Assembly: GCA_944380295.1 (NCBI GenBank)
Contig: CALWHE010000003.1
Span: forward strand, 32,057 to 96,056
Direction: 5' to 3'
Length of the DNA stretch: 64,000 nt
From: an uncultured Christensenellaceae bacterium
GTDB lineage: Bacteria; Bacillota; Clostridia; Christensenellales; UBA3700
In this document: piece after piece, positions 48,731 to 56,210 of the stretch
Numbering within the stretch: position 1 is the first letter of the stretch
How the letters are laid out: every line of letters starts with the position of its first letter
Notes under the pieces: model-generated
Told to the model about the DNA's origin: nothing
Database searches by the model: none
The model's input: only the letters and a program-made list of their open reading frames with translations
Translations under genes and position numbers: made by a program

Positions 48731-50686
48731 ATGAGCGTCAAAGCAAAAAAAATCTTGGTCATAGCACTTTTGTGCTGCGTATGCCTTGTTGCGCTCGGTG
48801 TGGGCGCGTGGGGCGTGACGCATTATTTTCTGCCCTTCGGCAGCTCTTCCGCCGGGGGCTTTGAAATCGCCTTTGACAGTAATACCGTGCTGATGCGCGG
48901 GGACGCCGTCACCGCGCCCGCGTCCGGCTATGTGCGCCGCTCTTTTGCCGCCGGCGTGTTCAACGAGCAGGGCGAAGCGGTGGAAGACGCGCAGATAACT
49001 TATTCTCTCTCCAAAAAAATAAAGGGCGTCACGCTGGATGAAGACGGCATGCTCAGCGTGAGCGCGGAGCTGCAAAAGGGCGCCACGTTCGACGTGACCG
49101 CCTCTTATGTCACGCCGGAGGGCAAAACCATAAGCGTGACCAAGCGCACGAGCGTGAGCAAGGATAGAAAGCTGGCGGACGTGCCGCGCAACCCCAGGGA
49201 AAAAGAGGGCTGGGAGCTTTATTACGAAGACGACTTCGACGGCGGGGAGCTGGACTATTCCTCTTGGTCGCCTTACTACCTGCGCAACTGGGTGGACGAG
49301 GACGAGCGCACGCGCTGCGACTATCGCTTTGACGTGAACGGGGAGGATACGTCCCTGGTCATCTCCGCGGCGCAGGGCAGGCGCAGCTGGAGCAGTCAGA
49401 ATTCCGGCGTGGTGGTGAGCGGCATTTCCTCTTACGAACATAATTGGCTGCACAAGTTCGGCGCGCTCGGCGAAGGCGCGGTGTTCAACAAGGACGTGGG
49501 CGTGTTCGACGGCATGGCAACCAAATACGGTTACTTCGAAGTGCGCATGCGCATGCCCGATACGCGCGATGGTTCGCACTTTGCCTGGTGGATGATAGGC
49601 GTGCAGGACGATATGAACGACAGCGCGCTGCTCGACGGAGAAAACGTGCCCATGAGCGGGCATTACAGCAATCAGACGGGCGAGATAGACATCATAGAAA
49701 CCACGCTCACTTCCGTGAAGGGCATGAAGGCGTGGCGCCCGGTGATACACCCCAACGGCACCACCGATTATGAATATCATTGGGTGGAAGAGGGGCAGAT
49801 CCCCGGCAATCCCATGCTGGAATATCACATTTACGGTTTTGAGTGGGACGAAGAGGGCGTGAAGTTTTATGTGGACGATCAGCTCGTTTCCTCTTCCGAC
49901 AGGTCGCCTTCTTACCGCATGATGACCTTCCTCACCCTTTACGCCACGGGCGGCTTGGGTGAAGACAGAGGCATTTATCCCAAGGAAGCGTTCATAGATT
50001 ATCTGCGCGTTTACAAGCGCAAAGACATGGCGGACAAGCCCTCTTCCGTGCAGCTCGATATGACAAGCGTGCCCGACTGCGTTTATGTGCCGCAGCAAGG
50101 GGAGAGCAGGATAAACCTGAAAGCGAGCGTGCTGAACGGCATGGATAAGGTGATGGAGGACAAGCAGGTCAAATGGCGGCTTTCGCAAACGATAGACGGC
50201 TTCGATCCTGCCTCTTCCGCGCCCTATGAAAAGCAAGGCGTGAGCTTGTCGGAAGACGGCACGCTCATCGTCACGCCGCAGGCGTGGGCGGGGAATAAGG
50301 ACCTGTTCGTCACCGCCTATTACAACGACGAGGTCAGGCAGACTTACCACATCAAGCTCTCGCGTGACAGCGCGCGCGACGACAGGCTCATGTTCACGGA
50401 CGGCGGCGGCAGCGGCTATAAGGCGGTCTACACGGTGAAAAAGGGCAAAAGAGTGACGCTCAAAGCCACGCTTTTCGACCAATATCTGCGCGCACGCACG
50501 GGCGTGGAAGCGCAATTCTTCCTCGCGCGCGACCTCGCCGGAGCGCCGGCGGCTTATGACGGCGTGACTTTGAGCGGCGGCACGCTCACGCTTTCCGCCT
50601 CTTCTTCTCTGCAAAGCGGCGACATCATCGTGGTCGTGGCAAAGGCGGGCAGCAAACAGGCGGCGGCGTTCATCAAAGTTGAATAA
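48731..50686 (+). CDS. Glycoside hydrolase family 16 protein, membrane-anchored
   Basis: A 651-residue extracellular enzyme. A signal anchor covers residues 8-32. An Ig-like domain follows to about 145, then a GH16 beta-jelly-roll from ELYYEDDFDGGELDYSSWSP to FIDYLRVYKR. The catalytic motif GEIDIIET has the Glu-x-Asp-x-x-Glu of the family. One or two Ig-like domains complete the C-terminus. GH16 enzymes cleave beta-1,3(4)-glucans, agar, xyloglucan and others; laminarin-like substrates are the default. The ATG at 48731 follows GAGGTG. Confidence 0.93.
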   Translation: MSVKAKKILVIALLCCVCLVALGVGAWGVTHYFLPFGSSSAGGFEIAFDSNTVLMRGDAVTAPASGYVRRSFAAGVFNEQGEAVEDAQITYSLSKKIKGVTLDEDGMLSVSAELQKGATFDVTASYVTPEGKTISVTKRTSVSKDRKLADVPRNPREKEGWELYYEDDFDGGELDYSSWSPYYLRNWVDEDERTRCDYRFDVNGEDTSLVISAAQGRRSWSSQNSGVVVSGISSYEHNWLHKFGALGEGAVFNKDVGVFDGMATKYGYFEVRMRMPDTRDGSHFAWWMIGVQDDMNDSALLDGENVPMSGHYSNQTGEIDIIETTLTSVKGMKAWRPVIHPNGTTDYEYHWVEEGQIPGNPMLEYHIYGFEWDEEGVKFYVDDQLVSSSDRSPSYRMMTFLTLYATGGLGEDRGIYPKEAFIDYLRVYKRKDMADKPSSVQLDMTSVPDCVYVPQQGESRINLKASVLNGMDKVMEDKQVKWRLSQTIDGFDPASSAPYEKQGVSLSEDGTLIVTPQAWAGNKDLFVTAYYNDEVRQTYHIKLSRDSARDDRLMFTDGGGSGYKAVYTVKKGKRVTLKATLFDQYLRARTGVEAQFFLARDLAGAPAAYDGVTLSGGTLTLSASSSLQSGDIIVVVAKAGSKQAAAFIKVE

Positions 50687-50690
50687 AGCA

Positions 50691-50719
50691 TTGCAAAATT
50701 TTTGCAGGCGTGTTATCAT
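50691..50719 (+). promoter_or_regulatory. Promoter of the folate operon
   Basis: TTGCAA (50691-50696), 17 bases, TATCAT (50714-50719), upstream of the THF riboswitch. Confidence 0.82.
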
Positions 50720-50752
50720 ATAAGCGTCGGCGGTATCCGCCGGCAGGAATAT

Positions 50753-50845
50753 TGGAAGACTAGGACGCAGCGCGTTAAGTATCGTCGGACGGAGGAGTGC
50801 CGGCGGGCGAAGAGCGCAAGGCTCGCGGTGCGGCGTCCGCTCCCG
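50753..50845 (+). promoter_or_regulatory. Tetrahydrofolate (THF) riboswitch
   Basis: The 5' GGACGCAGCGCGTTAAGT and 3' GAGCGCAAGGCTCGCGGTGC and GCGTCCGCTCCC segments match the THF riboswitch in order and pairing (P1 GGACGC with GCGTCC). It lies between the promoter and folC. Binding of THF should lower expression of the genes downstream, by way of the hairpins that follow. Confidence 0.93.
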
Positions 50846-50932
50846 CTTTGAATATGCGCAAAAAGTGATTTTAGGCGAGCTTCCAAAACGGCGCCGCTGC
50901 GGCGGCAAGGCAAGGAAGCCCGTTTTTTTATC

Positions 50933-50957
50933 GGGGCTTCGCGCCCCGATTTTTTTC
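50933..50957 (+). terminator. Expression-platform terminator of the THF riboswitch
   Basis: ATCGGGGC-ttc-GCGCCCCGAT followed by TTTTTTT, 20 bases before the folC ATG. A preceding GAAGCCCGTTTTTTT stretch (about 50913) may take part in an alternative fold. Confidence 0.85.
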
Positions 50958-50977
50958 GGGAAAGACAAGGAGAAAAC

Positions 50978-52222
50978 ATGGCTTGGACTTATTCCCGCGC
51001 GGTGGCATATGTGAAAGAAAATGCCGTCAGCCGCCCCGGTCTTGAACGTATCAACGCGCTTTTGCGCGCGCTCGGCATGCCGCAGGAGCGCTTTTTGCGC
51101 GTGCATGTGGCGGGCACCAACGGCAAAGGCTCCACGGCGGCGTATATCGCCGCGGCGCTGAATGCGGCGGGACACAAAACGGGATTGTTTTCTTCCCCCG
51201 CCGTGTGCGACCGCCGCGAGTGCATCTGCCTGGGCGGCGAACCGATAGGAGAGCTTGAATACGCCTATTGCATGGAGCGCGTGGCGCGCGCGGCGCAAGC
51301 TCTGCCGCAGCGCCCCACCGCCTTTGAAGCGGAAACGGCGGCGGCGTATCTCTATTTCGCCCTCAAAGGCTGCCGTGTGGCGGTGCTGGAAGCGGGCATG
51401 GGCGGAGAGTGGGACGCCACCAACGCGGAGGGCGCAAAAGCCGCCGTGGCGCTCACCTCCGTGGGCTTGGACCACACCGCTTTTTTGGGCGGCAGCGCGG
51501 AGGAGATCGCGCGCACCAAGGCGGCGCTCGCCTCGCGCGGCGAAGCGCTCTTTTGCCAGCGCCAGACGCCCGAGTGCGAAGAGGCGATCAAAGACGTTGC
51601 GCGGCGCCGCGGCGCCGAATGCGTGTTTGTGCCGCCCCTTGAAAGCGGCGTGGATGAGGACGGACAATGGGTGCTCGCCTTTGGCAGAAAAACGCGCGTC
51701 ATGCTCGGCACGCGCCAGGCGGACAACGCCGCCCTGGCTGCCGCCGTGTGCACGCATTTGGGAAAAGAAGGTCTGCTTGTGCCGCCGTCCGCCTTTTGCG
51801 CGGGCGTGGCGGGGGTGCGCCTGCCGGGCAGACAGGAACTTGTGGGCAAAGACCTCATGCTGGACGGCGCGCACAATCCGCAGGCGGCGCGGGAGTTGGG
51901 CAAAAGTTTGGATCTTTACTTCCCCGGCAGACCAAAAACGGCGCTCATCGGCGTGTTTGCGGACAAAGACGTTGAGGGCGTGCTTGCCGGCGTGCTGCCG
52001 CACGTGAGCGCGGCGGTCACCTTTGATTGGGACGATCCGCGCGCTTCGAGCGGAGAAAAACTCCAAGCGGCGGCGGAAAAATATTGCAAGGCATATTATC
52101 TGCCCGACATAAGGCAGGCGGCGGCGCTGGCAAAAAAGCTGTCCGGCGTTCACGGTCTGACGGTGGGGTGCGGGTCTTTTTCCCACTTGCAGGAGATAAG
52201 AAAGGTTTGGAGCGAGGTGTGA
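50978..52222 (+). CDS. folC: Folylpolyglutamate synthase / dihydrofolate synthase
   Basis: A 414-residue Mur-ligase-like enzyme that adds glutamate to dihydropteroate and folates. ATP loop [20 protein letters not shown] near residue 45, then [42 protein letters not shown] and the C-terminal [14 protein letters not shown]. The Phe/Glu-Thr-Ala-x-Ala-x-x-F segment is typical of FolC. It heads the folate operon under THF riboswitch control; folE begins two bases after its stop. AAGGAGAAAAC precedes the ATG. Confidence 0.96.
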   Translation: MAWTYSRAVAYVKENAVSRPGLERINALLRALGMPQERFLRVHVAGTNGKGSTAAYIAAALNAAGHKTGLFSSPAVCDRRECICLGGEPIGELEYAYCMERVARAAQALPQRPTAFEAETAAAYLYFALKGCRVAVLEAGMGGEWDATNAEGAKAAVALTSVGLDHTAFLGGSAEEIARTKAALASRGEALFCQRQTPECEEAIKDVARRRGAECVFVPPLESGVDEDGQWVLAFGRKTRVMLGTRQADNAALAAAVCTHLGKEGLLVPPSAFCAGVAGVRLPGRQELVGKDLMLDGAHNPQAARELGKSLDLYFPGRPKTALIGVFADKDVEGVLAGVLPHVSAAVTFDWDDPRASSGEKLQAAAEKYCKAYYLPDIRQAAALAKKLSGVHGLTVGCGSFSHLQEIRKVWSEV

Positions 52223-52224
52223 AT

Positions 52225-52779
52225 ATGGATAAAAACAAGGTGGAACAGGCAGTCAAACTCATGCTGGAAGCCATCGGCGAGGACGCGGAACGCGAAGGGC
52301 TGAAAGATACCCCCGCCAGGGTGGCGCGCGCCTTTGAAGAGATCTTTGCCGGCTATGAAGACAGGGCGGAAAAACATCTTTCCGTGACCTTTGCCGCGCA
52401 GGGGAGCGACGTGGTGCTGGAAAAGGACATACCCGTTTATTCGGTGTGCGAACACCATCTTTTGCCCTTTTTCGGCAAGGCGCACGTGGCGTATATCCCC
52501 GACGGACGGGTGGCGGGACTTTCCAAGATAGCGCGCGCGGTGGAAGTGTTCGCGCGCCGCTTGCAGTTGCAGGAAAGGCTCACCCGCCAGGTGGCGGAAG
52601 CGCTGCAAAAGGAGCTGGCGCCCAAGGGCGTGCTGGTGGTCACGGAGGCGGAACACACCTGCATGACCATGCGCGGCATAAAAAAGACGGGCAGCAAAAC
52701 GCTGACTTATTGCGCGCTGGGCGCCTTTGAAGAGGACGAAGAACTGCGCCGCCGCGTGACGGAGATGATCAAATGGTGA
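52225..52779 (+). CDS. folE: GTP cyclohydrolase I (FolE)
   Basis: A 184-residue type I enzyme making dihydroneopterin triphosphate from GTP. Family marks are [38 protein letters not shown] (Zn Cys and His), [20 protein letters not shown] and [11 protein letters not shown] (second Zn Cys). The ATG at 52225 follows GCGAGGTGTGAAT; the frame is open further upstream inside folC, but the family length supports this start. It overlaps the HD gene by 7 bases. Confidence 0.97.
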   Translation: MDKNKVEQAVKLMLEAIGEDAEREGLKDTPARVARAFEEIFAGYEDRAEKHLSVTFAAQGSDVVLEKDIPVYSVCEHHLLPFFGKAHVAYIPDGRVAGLSKIARAVEVFARRLQLQERLTRQVAEALQKELAPKGVLVVTEAEHTCMTMRGIKKTGSKTLTYCALGAFEEDEELRRRVTEMIKW

Positions 52780-53231
52780 GCGCGCGCGTGCGCAGCGTTT
52801 ACGCCCACCCGCTCTTTGCCGCCGCTTTGGCAAGCATACAAGAGCGGGAGCGGGAGAGAAAATTCTGCCGCCACGGCTTGCCGCACCTGCTGGATACGGC
52901 GCGTATCATGTGCATTCTGGGTGCGGAAGAGGGCTATGCCGCGGACGAGATCTATGCCTGCGCGCTGCTGCACGATCTGGGCAGAGCGGAAGAGGGAGAT
53001 CACGCGCAAAAGAGCGCGGAGTTGGCGGCAAAGATCTTGCCGGAGTGCGGGTTTTCCGCAGAAGAGAGCGGGCGTATCTGCGCGGCGATAGCCGCCCACG
53101 GACACGAAAAAGAGGGAGAAGGGCTTGCCGGCTTGCTCTCGCGTGCAGACAGGCTTTCGCGCGCCTGTTACGCCTGCCCCGCCGCCGAAGAGTGTTACTG
53201 GACGGAGAAAAACAAGGGGATAGAGGTATGA
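52773..53231 (+). CDS. HD-domain hydrolase in the folate operon
   Basis: A 152-residue HD-superfamily protein. Metal ligands appear as [13 protein letters not shown] (His), CALLHDLGR (His-Asp) and the later IAAHGHE; a Cys-rich end reads [12 protein letters not shown]. It lies between folE and folP with short overlaps on both sides. HD proteins hydrolyse phosphate esters, so it may remove phosphates from dihydroneopterin triphosphate, a step with no other candidate in the operon. This is an inference from position only. It could also act on nucleotides. Confidence 0.85.
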   Translation: MVSARVRSVYAHPLFAAALASIQERERERKFCRHGLPHLLDTARIMCILGAEEGYAADEIYACALLHDLGRAEEGDHAQKSAELAAKILPECGFSAEESGRICAAIAAHGHEKEGEGLAGLLSRADRLSRACYACPAAEECYWTEKNKGIEV

Positions 53232-54040
53232 TAATAGGCGGCAAAAACTTTGATACGCAAAACAAAACGTATATCATGGGCATTCTCAACGTCACGCCCG
53301 ATTCCTTTTCCGACGGCGGCACGCTTTCCGGCACGCAAGCGGCGTTGGAGCGCGCCGAACGCATGGTGAGCGAGGGCGCGGACATCATAGACGTGGGCGG
53401 AGAATCCACCCGTCCCGGCTATACGCGCATCAGCGCGGATGAAGAGAAAAAGCGCATACTGCCCGTCATAGAGCTGATAAAAAGCCGCGTTAATGTTCCC
53501 GTTTCCGTGGACACTTACAAGTCCGATGTGGCTTTTGCCGCTCTTAGGGCGGGTGCGGACATGGTGAACGATATTTGGGGCTTTAAGGCGGATAAAAAAA
53601 TGGCAGACGTGACGGCGCAGGCGGGCGCGGCGTGCTGTCTGATGCACAACCGTGAGGGCGCTGAGTATGAAAACTTTATGCAAGAGGTGAAGTCGGACCT
53701 GCTTGAAAGCGTGAATATCGCTCTTAGGGCGGGTGTGAGCGCGGATAAGATAATTTTGGATCCGGGCATAGGCTTTGCCAAATCGCCGCAGAGGAATTTG
53801 CAGGTGTTAAACGAGCTGGAAAAACTCTTTTGCGGTTATCCGCTGCTGGTGGGCGCTTCGCGCAAGTCGCTTATTTATCACGCGCTGGGCTTGCCCGTGC
53901 AGCGGCGGGAGCAGGCGTCCGTGGCGGCGGCGGTGATAGCCGCTTACAAGGGAGCGGCGTTCGTGCGCGTGCACAACGTGGCGGCGCACCGTCACGCGGT
54001 GGATATGGCGCGCGCGCTGGCGGGCGCAAAGGAGGAATGA
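53228..54040 (+). CDS. folP: Dihydropteroate synthase
   Basis: A 270-residue TIM-barrel enzyme joining 6-hydroxymethyl-dihydropterin-PP to p-aminobenzoate, the sulfonamide target. Signature 1 is MGILNVTPDSFSDGG and signature 2 is IIDVGGESTRPG; VSVDTYKSDVA, DIWGF, LDPGIGFAKS, GASRKSL and RVHNVAAHRHAVDMA follow. The ATG overlaps the HD stop by 4 bases and its own stop overlaps the folBK start. Confidence 0.97.
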   Translation: MIIGGKNFDTQNKTYIMGILNVTPDSFSDGGTLSGTQAALERAERMVSEGADIIDVGGESTRPGYTRISADEEKKRILPVIELIKSRVNVPVSVDTYKSDVAFAALRAGADMVNDIWGFKADKKMADVTAQAGAACCLMHNREGAEYENFMQEVKSDLLESVNIALRAGVSADKIILDPGIGFAKSPQRNLQVLNELEKLFCGYPLLVGASRKSLIYHALGLPVQRREQASVAAAVIAAYKGAAFVRVHNVAAHRHAVDMARALAGAKEE

Positions 54041-54891
54041 TGCAGGGAAAAATCACCGTTACGGGCGTGAAAGTCATGGCAAACCACGGCGTGTTCGGCT
54101 TTGAAAGGGAGCAGCCGCACCCCTTTATCGCCGACGCCGTCATCTATACAGACATCGCCGAGAGCGATTGCCTGCAAGACACCTGCGATTACGGCGAGGC
54201 GGCGCGCATTTTGGAGCAGACGCTCTCTTCTCCCGCCTGCGCGCTGGTGGAAACTTTGGCTGCCAAGGCGGCGCGCGCCCTGGCGCGTTATTTCAAGGCG
54301 GACGCGGACGTGACCGTGCACAAGCCGGAAGCGCCGATCGAGCAGTCTTTTGCCGATGTGAGCGTGAGCGCGAGCGCGCGTTTTGCGCGGGCGTATCTGT
54401 CTTTGGGTTCCAACCTGGGGGACAGGCGCGCTTTTATCCTGCGCGCTTTTGCACGCATAAGAGAGTGCGCGGATATTTGCGAGCCGGTGTTTTCTTCGCT
54501 TTATGCCACTTCGCCTTACGGCGGCGCCGCCAAGGGCGAATTTCTCAATGCCTGCGCGGGCTTTGACACGCTCATGTCGCCTACGGAGCTGCTGGCTTTT
54601 TGCCGCCGACTGGAAGAAGAGGCGGGGCGCACGCGCGAGGTGCGCTGGGGCGACCGCACTCTGGACGCGGACATCTTGCTCTATGCGGACAAGGTGGTCA
54701 GCCTGCCCGAACTTTTGGTGCCGCACGAGGACATGTGCGCGCGGGAATTCGTGCTGGCGCCGCTCAATGAGATAGCGCCTTACGCCCTGCACCCGCAAAA
54801 GGGCAGGAGCGTGAGAAAATTGCTGGAAGAACTGCGCCGAGAGCTGCCCGGCGGCGGCACGGTGCTGAGAGTGGAGAAGAGCGATGAATGA
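54040..54891 (+). CDS. folBK: Dihydroneopterin aldolase / HPPK fusion
   Basis: A 283-residue two-domain enzyme. Residues 1-118 are FolB (ITVTGVKVMANHGVFGFERE, DTCDYGEAARI, LVETLAAKAAR, VHKPEAPIEQSFADVSV). From 120 on is FolK: AYLSLGSNLGDRRAFI, VFSSLYATSPYGGAAKGEFL, and the RWGDRTLDADILLY motif that binds ATP and Mg. It makes 6-hydroxymethyl-dihydropterin and then pyrophosphorylates it. An ATG at 54037 in the same frame is equally possible. It overlaps the next gene by 8 bases. Confidence 0.96.
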   Translation: MQGKITVTGVKVMANHGVFGFEREQPHPFIADAVIYTDIAESDCLQDTCDYGEAARILEQTLSSPACALVETLAAKAARALARYFKADADVTVHKPEAPIEQSFADVSVSASARFARAYLSLGSNLGDRRAFILRAFARIRECADICEPVFSSLYATSPYGGAAKGEFLNACAGFDTLMSPTELLAFCRRLEEEAGRTREVRWGDRTLDADILLYADKVVSLPELLVPHEDMCAREFVLAPLNEIAPYALHPQKGRSVRKLLEELRRELPGGGTVLRVEKSDE

Positions 54892-55408
54892 AAAATTTTT
54901 GGCGATAAATTGTTCGCCGCATCTCGGCGGCAGCTGCGACAGCCTCACTCGCGCCGCGCAGGAAGAGGGCTTTTTCCCCGTTATCCTGCGCGAGCACGAC
55001 ATTGTCCCCTGCAACGGTTGCGGCGCCTGCGAAAACGGCTCCTGCCCGCATGAAGACGCCGCCGCGCGCCTGCTGCCGCGCATACGCGGATCGGAAAAGA
55101 CCGTGTTCATCACGCCCCTTTATTTCTGCAATTTTCCCGCCCGCGCCAAGGCGCTCATAGACAGGGCGCAGGCGTTCTGGACCAAAAGGGAAAAGTGCGG
55201 CGCAAAACTCTATTTGCTGGCGGTGGGCGATCAGGCGGAAGAGCTCAATTTTGAGAGCGTCAGGCTGACTTTCCGCGCTTTTTGCCTGACAATGGGCGCG
55301 GAATTTGCCGGCGCACGCTATCTGCCGCATGTGGGCAGCGCGGAGCTGCAACCGGAGCGCGGGGCGTTCCACTCCATTATGTCCTGCGTGGCACGGCAAA
55401 GTCAATAA
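54884..55408 (+). CDS. Flavodoxin-fold NAD(P)H-dependent oxidoreductase, repeat-derived C-terminus
   Basis: A 174-residue flavodoxin-like FMN reductase. It begins FLAINCSPHLGGSCDSLTRA (FMN phosphate loop), has CNGCGACENGSCPHED, the Cys-rich patch of the iron-sulfur-flavoprotein-like branch, and TPLYFCNFPARAKALIDRAQ. It is the last gene of the folate operon (8-base overlap); a role in supplying reduced pterin or replacing DHFR is only a thought. The last 18 residues (PERGAFHSIMSCVARQSQ) are encoded by a REP-like unit joined to hairpin 1 of array copy 9, including the stop. Confidence 0.86.
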   Translation: MNEKFLAINCSPHLGGSCDSLTRAAQEEGFFPVILREHDIVPCNGCGACENGSCPHEDAAARLLPRIRGSEKTVFITPLYFCNFPARAKALIDRAQAFWTKREKCGAKLYLLAVGDQAEELNFESVRLTFRAFCLTMGAEFAGARYLPHVGSAELQPERGAFHSIMSCVARQSQ

Positions 55409-55640
55409 GCGAAAGTGTGCCGTGCCGCTCCGGACGTGAAATTTTTGCGCGGATATATGTGAGCGATTAGCGAACATAACTTCCGCGCAAAAGTGAAATG
55501 TTTTTGCCAACGAGTTGGCAAAAACGTGAAATGTGCCCTCAAACCGCAAGCGACGAGAGGGCACGTGAAATGCACGACGATACAGCTCCGCGCTCGTCGT
55601 GCGTGGCGGCTGCCTGCGGCGCTATTAGAGTATAGCGCTG
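55379..55640 (+). repeat. GTGAAAT hairpin array, copy 9
   Basis: Begins ATGTCCTGCG in frame at the end of the oxidoreductase gene. Hairpin 1 arms are GTGGCACGGCA and TGCCGTGCCGC with TAA in the loop. Hairpin 2 is TTTTTGCGCGGA...TTCCGCGCAAAA, different from other copies on both arms. Hairpin 5 is the GCACGACGA...TCGTCGTGC type. Confidence 0.93.
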
Positions 55641-55945
55641 CACCCGGAGCGCGGGGCGCTCCACCCCTTACACACCTTGACGTCACTTTTCTGTATTTTC
55701 AGCTAAACTCTTCGTAATGCTTGCTCTTAATAAAGTGTAATAAAGCGCGGCAAAATCGCACTTTTGCCAAGCGTCACCTCTAAAATGCGCCGTGCGCATT
55801 TTCCGAATGAGCGGAGCGCGCGTGACGCTGCACCTCAATTAAAAGTGTGACTTCCTGCCACCGAAAACCGCGCTTTTCGGTGAGCACACCTTGGGCAAGG
55901 CGACTGCCTTGCGCGCCGCTCCCGCGGCGGCGGAAAAGGGTGAAG
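55637..55945. repeat. REP-like and CCGAAAA palindromes
   Basis: CTGCACCCGGAGCGCGGGGC with GGGGCGCTCCACCCC (about 55640-55670), a GCGTGACGCTGCACCTC unit (about 55820), the CCGAAAACCGCGCTTTTCGG hairpin (55861-55880) and the GGGCAAGGCGACTGCCTTGC unit. From 55946 to 56137 nothing is recognised. Confidence 0.82.
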
Positions 55946-56140
55946 TTTTGCGGCTAAGGCTTGCACGCTTTCTTATATTTCGCCGCAAAACGAGGGGAAA
56001 ACCGCAGCGGAGCGTGTCGGGTTTGCCCCTCACACGTAGGCGCAAAGTGCTGTGCGCAGATATTGTCAGAACATCAAAATGTTTTATCGCACGGCACTTT
56101 CACTCGGCGCCTATCTTCAATGCCGGGGTTGTCTTTCAGC

Positions 56141-56207
56141 AAGCGAAAAACGAAAGGGCAGATATGGCATAAAACCATATCCGCCCTATCCCTTTTGTTT
56201 TTCGCTT
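56141..56207. repeat. Long hairpin directly after the alcohol dehydrogenase gene
   Basis: AAGCGAAAAACGAAAGGG...CCCTTTTGTTTTTCGCTT with inner ATATGG...CCATAT, as at 46469 and 46828. It ends three bases from the stop codon of the minus-strand gene at 56211 and may act as its 3' end. Confidence 0.85.
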
Positions 56208-56210
56208 ATT

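Noticed and set aside
48620..52186. A 1188-residue open frame on the minus strand, and similar frames of over 900 residues at 13937-16690 and 16476-19235.
   Set aside because: They are antisense to clear genes (GH16, folC, P-type ATPase, SpoIIE-like), have His/Arg/Val-rich composition typical of reverse frames in GC-rich genes, and show no motifs.
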